Source of the DNA: an uncultured Collinsella sp.
GTDB taxonomy: Bacteria; Actinomycetota; Coriobacteriia; Coriobacteriales; Coriobacteriaceae
DNA length: 28,466 nucleotides
Direction: 5' to 3'
NCBI GenBank assembly: GCA_902388545.1
Contig: CABMPS010000002.1
Coordinates: 1 to 28,466 of the forward strand
Part shown: positions 24,400-28,466 of the stretch, in pieces
How positions within the stretch are numbered: the stretch's first letter is position 1
How the letters are laid out: every line of letters begins with the position of its first letter
Notes under the pieces: generated by a model
Database searches by the model: none
What the model was told of the DNA's origin: nothing
What the model saw: the letters and a program-made list of their open reading frames with translations, nothing else
Program-made: the position numbers and the translations under genes

Positions 24400-24978
24400 C
24401 TACGACCAGCGCTTATAGTTTGCACATGACACGCCGACGGCCTCGAGCGCCTTGGCGGCGATGTGATGCACCGCGTCGTCGAGCGTGGCGGGGCCGTTGT
24501 AAAACGTGAGCATGGGCGGCATGAGCATGACGCCCGGTACGCGCGCCAGGCGCGCCATGTTGTCGACATGAATGGCGCTGAAGGGCGTCTCGCGCGCCAT
24601 GAGCACCAGGCGGCGCTGCTCTTTCATCTGCACGTCGGCCGCGCGCAGCAACAGGTTTTCGCTGTAGCCGCTCGCGATGCCGGCGAGCGTCTTCATGGAG
24701 CAGGGCGCCACGATCATACCGTCAACCGGATAGGTACCGCTTGCGATGGCGGCGCCGATGTTCTTGTTGTCGTAGACCACATCGGCGTGCGCGACAAACT
24801 CGTCGAGCGTCATGCCGAGCTCCTGCTCGATGGTGATCTCTCCCCCGCGCGTGACGACAAGCGCCGACTCGGCACCGGCCTGACGCAGGCATTTGAGGCA
24901 CTCAAGGCCCAGCGCGGCACCGCTGGCGCCAGACACGCCAACGACGATGCGGCGGGGACGGACAGAAGACTCAGGCAT
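24400..24978 (-). CDS. UbiX-family flavin prenyltransferase
   Basis: UbiX-type enzymes join a dimethylallyl group to reduced FMN, making the prenyl-FMN cofactor that UbiD decarboxylases need. ATG 24976-24978 behind GGAG gives 192 residues, the normal length; the frame is open to 25179 through the repeat element, without support. Motifs: GVSGASGAALGL (14-25, FMN phosphate), APCSMKTLAGIASGYSENLL (91-110), and LMARETPFSAIHVDNM (126-141) with the catalytic Glu130. The closest role model from memory is LpdB/BsdB of aromatic-acid decarboxylase systems. It follows the ubiD-type gene after 190 bases that contain structured element copy C. Confidence 0.93.
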   Translation of the reverse strand: MPESSVRPRRIVVGVSGASGAALGLECLKCLRQAGAESALVVTRGGEITIEQELGMTLDEFVAHADVVYDNKNIGAAIASGTYPVDGMIVAPCSMKTLAGIASGYSENLLLRAADVQMKEQRRLVLMARETPFSAIHVDNMARLARVPGVMLMPPMLTFYNGPATLDDAVHHIAAKALEAVGVSCANYKRWS

Positions 24979-25014
24979 GACAACTCCTAACAACAAAATG
25001 GCAGCTATAGGTCG

Positions 25015-25168
25015 GGCAATGTCAGCGAGCGCGCGTCTGGCGAGGCAAGGTGCCCCGAAACAAGAAGGCATAGGGCTTATGCCCATGCCTTCGCAGTTGA
25101 GGGGCAGATTGCCCGCCAGGCGCGGGCGCAGCGTCGAGTGGTCCGGCGTTCGGTAGAACGCCGGAACC
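25015..25168 (-). repeat. structured 3' element, copy C (between the ubiD- and ubiX-type genes)
   Basis: The copy begins directly after the TAA of the decarboxylase gene. Hairpin 1 is GGTTCCGGCGTTC-TACC-GAACGCCGGACC (one bulged U), followed by TCGACGCTGCGC, hairpin GGGCA-ATC-TGCCC and a terminator hairpin GAAGGCATGGGC/GCCC-U-ATGCCTTC with the bulged U of copies A and B, followed by TTGTTTC. It is the most divergent copy, yet the stems are kept by paired changes. Its far end (CTCGCTGACATTGCC) aligns with copy A. Confidence 0.8.
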
Positions 25169-26656
25169 TTAGAAAGCAATCTCCTTGGCCCACTTGTCCT
25201 TGTCGATCTCCATGAACTGCGAGCGGATGAAGTTCTTCTTAAGGTCGAACGGAACCGTGCAGTCGAAGATGGCCTTGCAGGCGATGCCGTGCTCGCGGAT
25301 CGTGGGGTCGAACGCGGGGTCGTTGGACGGATCGAGCACGTGGCAGTGGCAGCCGGGGATGGTGATGAGGTCCACGTCGGCCTGGAAGCGCGTGGTCATG
25401 GCCCACATCACGTCGCTCATATCGAAGATGTCGACGTCCTCGTCAACAAGGATGACGTGCTTGAGCTCGGAGAATGCCGAGAAGGCGAGCATGGCGGCGT
25501 TGCGCTGACGGCCCTCGTCATTTTTGCTCGACTTCTTGAACTGCATGATGGCAACGAACTTGCCGCCGCCGCAGGGAGCAGCGTGGACGTTGAGCAGGCG
25601 ACCCGGGATAGCGGTCTCGACCATCTTGTAGATGGAAGCCTCGGTGGGGATACCGGCCATGGAAACGTGCTCGTGCGAAGGGCCGATGCAGCTCTCCATG
25701 ATGGGATTGACGCGCGTGGTGACGGCGGTGATCTTGATCACCGGGCAGACCTTGGCGCCGCCGGTGTAGCCGGGGAACTCGGGCATGGCGTAGCCGTGGC
25801 CGTTGACATCCTCGTTGATGGTCTCGTCGTGCATGAGGTAGCCCTCGAGCACGTACTCGGCATTGGCGATGCACTTCTGCGGAACGGTGACGCAGTCGGC
25901 AAGCTCGACGGCGTGGCCGCGCAGGGCGCCGGCGATCTGCAGCTCGTTGAAGCCGAGCGGCGTGGTGGGAGCCTCGAAGCCGCAGCACATGTACACGGCG
26001 GGATCCAGGCCGATGGAAATGGAGATGGGCATGTCCTCGCCGCGCTGGCAGTACTCGTCAAAGAACGCGCCCAGGTGACGGCTGCCCGGGGTGATCCACA
26101 TGGCAAGCTTGTCCTTGTCGACGCAGGAGAAGCGATGGATGGTCACGTCGGACTGGGAGCCGTCGGGGCTCGTGCCGTAGGCGAGGCCCATGGTGATGTA
26201 GGGGCCGCCGTCGACGGGCGTGTTGGTGGGAGCGGGAACGATCCTGCGCAGGTCAAAGCCCTCGTCGGTCGCCTTGTACACGACCTCCTGACAGTCGACG
26301 TGCGCACCCTCGGCGATCTGCTCGGGCGCGATCAAGTTCTCGAAGCGCTTGCCGATCTCGAGGCCCAGGTGCTCCTCGTCCAGGTCGCACAGGGCGGCAA
26401 CGCGTTTGCGGCTGGCAAGCATGCCGATGCAGACCTTAGCATCGTCAAAGCCCTTGACGTTGTTGAAGACCATCGCCGGACCCTCTTTGGTCGGACGCAT
26501 AACGGTGCCGCCGGCGCCGACGTGACGATAGACACCCGAGACCTCGGCGTCCGGGTCGACCTGGGTGTCGGTCTCGAGCAGCTGGCCCGGCATCTCGCGC
26601 AAAAAGTCGAGCGCGGAGCGCAGGTCGTGGATCTGGGAAGCATCGGTAGTGGACAT
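25169..26656 (-). CDS. UbiD-family aromatic acid decarboxylase, gallate decarboxylase (LpdC)-like
   Basis: UbiD enzymes carry out reversible prenyl-FMN-dependent decarboxylation of aromatic acids. ATG 26654-26656, six bases behind AAAGGAG, gives 495 residues. Features: LETDTQVDPDAEVSGVYRHV (27-46), RPTKEGPAMVFNNVKGF (54-70), SDVTIHRF (169-176, cofactor/metal region), MPEFPGYTGG (291-300, acidic Glu293), GPSHEHVSMAGIPTEASI (325-342) and DVDIFDMSDVMWAMTTRFQA. From memory these stretches match Lactobacillus plantarum gallate/protocatechuate decarboxylase LpdC more closely than E. coli UbiD, suggesting gallate to pyrogallol or a similar catechol acid; the substrate is inferred. Flanked by a transporter and a cofactor-making gene, which fits a catabolic unit. 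No small LpdD-type subunit is visible. Confidence 0.9.
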   Translation of the reverse strand: MSTTDASQIHDLRSALDFLREMPGQLLETDTQVDPDAEVSGVYRHVGAGGTVMRPTKEGPAMVFNNVKGFDDAKVCIGMLASRKRVAALCDLDEEHLGLEIGKRFENLIAPEQIAEGAHVDCQEVVYKATDEGFDLRRIVPAPTNTPVDGGPYITMGLAYGTSPDGSQSDVTIHRFSCVDKDKLAMWITPGSRHLGAFFDEYCQRGEDMPISISIGLDPAVYMCCGFEAPTTPLGFNELQIAGALRGHAVELADCVTVPQKCIANAEYVLEGYLMHDETINEDVNGHGYAMPEFPGYTGGAKVCPVIKITAVTTRVNPIMESCIGPSHEHVSMAGIPTEASIYKMVETAIPGRLLNVHAAPCGGGKFVAIMQFKKSSKNDEGRQRNAAMLAFSAFSELKHVILVDEDVDIFDMSDVMWAMTTRFQADVDLITIPGCHCHVLDPSNDPAFDPTIREHGIACKAIFDCTVPFDLKKNFIRSQFMEIDKDKWAKEIAF

Positions 26657-26678
26657 AGCGTGCTCCTTTCGGGAGAGT

Positions 26679-26704
26679 GCCCGGCGGCGGGAGTGCCGCC
26701 GGGC
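26679..26704 (-). other. GC-rich intercistronic hairpin between transporter and decarboxylase genes
   Basis: Arms GCCCGGCGGC (26679-26688) and GCCGCCGGGC (26695-26704) form a perfect 10-bp stem with a six-base loop, without a U-run. It stands 22 bases before the decarboxylase start and may stabilise or separate the mRNA halves. The gap also holds three GCACTCG repeats (26750, 26765, 26787). Confidence 0.6.
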
Positions 26705-26798
26705 TGGGGAACGTAGTGGGGCCACGGCGCTCATGGATGGGGCGCTCGGGCACTCGCAGTTCAAGCACTCGGCTAATTACAGCCAAGCACTCGACCGC

Positions 26799-28256
26799 TT
26801 ACATCAGGCCAAAGAGGTGGAACCAGGCGGCCTCGACCAGCACGACGATAAAGACGACCGCAGTGAGGGGAATGCCCATGCGCATGGCCTCTTTGGAGGT
26901 GTAGCCGCCGGCGTCCTTGCCCTCGCCGATAAGGATCGGCAGGTTATGGAACGGTAGGATGTAGTGGATGTTGATGGACGTGAAGACGATGAGCGCCACG
27001 GCGAGCGGGCTCACGCTGGAGCCGGCCGCGAAGCTGATGAACGCCGGCACGCACACGCCGAGCACGGCCATGACCGAACCCATGAACATGTGGATGATCA
27101 TGGAGAGCGCGGCGACAAGCAGGGCGAACAGGAAGATGTTCTCGGGCACGGAGCTGGGAAGCACAACGTCGGCGATCCAGGCGTTCATGCCGGTGGCACC
27201 GCCCACGGAGCCCACGGCCATGGCGGCCGTCAGGAACATGAGGGACTTGATGTCGACGGCGTTCCAGCTGGCGGGCGTGAGGACCTCGCCGATGATGGGC
27301 ATGGCGAGCGCGACGCCAATGGCTAGGGTGACCCAGCCGATATAGTCGCCCGAGACGGTGAGCCACAGCGCGATGGCGATGACAAGCCACACGATGGTGC
27401 GGATCTCCTTGACGGAGAGCTTGCCGAGCGCAGCCTGCTTGGCCACGATCTGCTCGCGATCGTAGACGAGTTCCTTGCTGGGCTTAAAGAGGAAGAGGCC
27501 CAGGAACAGGGTGCACAGCAGCGCGACCAGCATAGGCACGCTCATGTACAAGAACCAGTCAACGAACGACGGGCTCATGCCGCCGGCCTCGGCGCTGTAC
27601 TGCGCAACGAGCGGGTTGAGCGTGGAATCGCCCGTCAGGAAGAACATGGAACCCGGAGCGGCAGCGGCAAACACGAGGAAGCCGAGCTTGCCGCGGTCGT
27701 CGTCACCGTAGCCGGCGGACTCGGCGATGACCGAGACGACGGCGAGAATGAGGAAAGCGCGGGGGAACGGATGCGGGATCAGCAGCGACAGCACAAAGGT
27801 GAGCGCGAAGATCGAGATGATGAGCGACTTGGCGTCGCGCACGAACTTGAGCATGAACGCATAGGCGATGCGCTCGCCCAGGCCCGACTCCTTGACTGCA
27901 CTGGCGATGAGGTAGGCGCCGATGACGAGCCACATGGTGGCTTTGGTCCACGAGCTAAACGTGGAGGCGACCGTCGCCGAGATGCTCGCGGCGCCCGTGT
28001 CGTCCACGCACACCTTAAACAGAACGAGCAGCGCGCAGTAGAGCAGGCCCACAAAGCCCGGCTGTGCCACGCCACATGCCCAGAACACCACCGTGGCGAG
28101 CGTCAGTGCCAGACAGGTCTGACCGCCGACCGTAAGCTCGACCGTCGAGCTCAGCTCCGCCAAAGGAAGAAACTTCACTAGCAAAAAGACAACGATACCC
28201 AGCACAAAGCCAATTTCGCGCTTGGTGATCTTAAACGCCTTCTTTTCCGCTTCCAT
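26799..28256 (-). CDS. DASS-family (SLC13/ArsB-NhaD type) anion transporter
   Basis: Integral membrane carrier of the divalent anion:sodium symporter type, about 485 residues from ATG 28254-28256 (behind AAAGGTGGGGAG; the frame is open 17 codons further without support). It has roughly 12 hydrophobic segments. Family-like features are the re-entrant regions ESGLGERIAYAF and TGDSTLNPLVAQYS in the first half, and SIIHMFMGSV-type plus FTSINIHYILPFHNLPILIG in the second half, the repeat arrangement typical of DASS carriers. A hydrophilic loop with KPSKELVYDREQ lies in the middle. It precedes the decarboxylase gene by 142 bases, so uptake of the aromatic acid substrate is the natural inference. 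Substrate and coupling ion are not readable. Confidence 0.85.
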   Translation of the reverse strand: MEAEKKAFKITKREIGFVLGIVVFLLVKFLPLAELSSTVELTVGGQTCLALTLATVVFWACGVAQPGFVGLLYCALLVLFKVCVDDTGAASISATVASTFSSWTKATMWLVIGAYLIASAVKESGLGERIAYAFMLKFVRDAKSLIISIFALTFVLSLLIPHPFPRAFLILAVVSVIAESAGYGDDDRGKLGFLVFAAAAPGSMFFLTGDSTLNPLVAQYSAEAGGMSPSFVDWFLYMSVPMLVALLCTLFLGLFLFKPSKELVYDREQIVAKQAALGKLSVKEIRTIVWLVIAIALWLTVSGDYIGWVTLAIGVALAMPIIGEVLTPASWNAVDIKSLMFLTAAMAVGSVGGATGMNAWIADVVLPSSVPENIFLFALLVAALSMIIHMFMGSVMAVLGVCVPAFISFAAGSSVSPLAVALIVFTSINIHYILPFHNLPILIGEGKDAGGYTSKEAMRMGIPLTAVVFIVVLVEAAWFHLFGLM

Positions 28257-28312
28257 CTCCCCACCTTTCTTGTTGGGGGCGCTCCGGATTCGCAGCCACG
28301 TTGCCACTTAAA

Positions 28313-28340
28313 AAGGGGCGCCCGTTATCGGACACCCCTT
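28313..28340 (-). terminator. intrinsic terminator in front of the transporter gene (end of upstream unit or leader attenuator)
   Basis: On the minus strand AAGGGGTGTCCG and CGGGCGCCCCTT form a 12-bp stem with two G-U pairs and loop ATAA, followed directly by a T-run (28310-28314). It lies 57 bases before the transporter ATG. No -10/-35 pair is seen between it and the gene. Further upstream TTGACT (28366-28371) resembles a -35 box but has no good -10 partner. Confidence 0.78.
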
Positions 28341-28411
28341 ACGTTGCGCTGTGTTGTTGCAATACAGTCAAGCGGATTTTTTGGATGAGGAGCGATCCTC
28401 TGGGCAAAAAC

Positions 28412-28466
28412 CGTCACAACATTCGACGCTTTTCCTCGTTTTCGAGATTTTCATCGAATGTTGTGA
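28412..28466. repeat. 55-bp palindromic repeat, copy 2, ending at the window edge
   Basis: Identical over 55 bp to 23344-23398: arms 28414-28426 and 28454-28466, inner palindrome CTCG-TTTT-CGAG. On the minus strand the outer stem is followed by CGGTTTTTG, a better U-run than copy 1 has. It lies about 155 bases before the transporter start. Confidence 0.85.

Noticed and set aside
15325..25168. Reading the three-copy element as a CRISPR or insertion sequence
   Set aside because: Three dispersed, diverged copies without spacers, transposase or terminal repeats of an insertion sequence; structure rather than sequence is conserved.
24979..25179. 67-codon N-terminal extension of the UbiX-type protein through the repeat element
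   Set aside because: It translates the structured element and even overlaps the decarboxylase end; the ATG at 24978 has a good ribosome-binding site and gives the normal length.
26657..26764. 36-codon extension of the decarboxylase
   Set aside because: It runs through the intercistronic hairpin and the real ribosome-binding site; the family N-terminus begins at 26656.

Overview
The window looks like chromosome of a high-G+C gut actinobacterium of class Coriobacteriia, most likely Collinsella or a near relative. This rests on the gene order (complete atp operon followed by murA and an LCP gene; prfA-prmC-tsaC), GC-rich codon use and protein style. No database search was possible. All 28 protein genes recognised lie on the minus strand, so gene order runs from high to low coordinates.

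Layout from right to left along transcription: (1) 28.5-24.3 kb is an aromatic-acid module: a DASS-type anion transporter, a UbiD-family decarboxylase closely resembling lactic-acid-bacterial gallate decarboxylase LpdC, and a UbiX-type flavin prenyltransferase that would make its cofactor. (2) 24.3-21.4 kb holds a MerR/GyrI-type regulator, an unrecognised single-pass membrane protein and an aldose 1-epimerase-like protein. (3) 21.2-18.3 kb is a polar amino-acid ABC importer: Tat-type lipoprotein binding protein, a permease with a long extra N-terminal part, and an ATPase. (4) 18.2-12.1 kb holds an M20 peptidase and the translation cluster prfA-prmC-tsaC, interrupted between prmC and tsaC by a HicAB toxin-antitoxin pair with its own promoter and operator-like palindrome. 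glpK and upp follow. (5) 9.5-2.6 kb is the full F1Fo ATP synthase operon (atpI-like, B, E, F, H, A, G, D, C). (6) 2.5-0 kb holds murA, which starts with TTG directly behind the atp terminator, and an LCP-family wall-polymer ligase gene cut off by the window edge.

The least ordinary signal is in the non-coding DNA. A structured element of about 120-155 bp occurs three times (15325-15480, 21291-21410, 25015-25168), each time starting within one base of a stop codon on the minus strand. Its sequence differs between copies, but its hairpins are kept by compensatory changes, and the last hairpin looks like a transcription terminator with a conserved bulged U. A second repeat, a perfectly conserved 55-bp palindromic element, is at 23344-23398 and 28412-28466. 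A third family, hairpins built on CGACAAAGGGA/TGACAAAGGGA, sits on the stop codons of two other genes. Several terminator-like hairpins also lie so close to the next gene's ribosome-binding site that no promoter fits between them, suggesting expression by read-through.

No rRNA, tRNA, CRISPR array, transposase gene or replication origin was seen.
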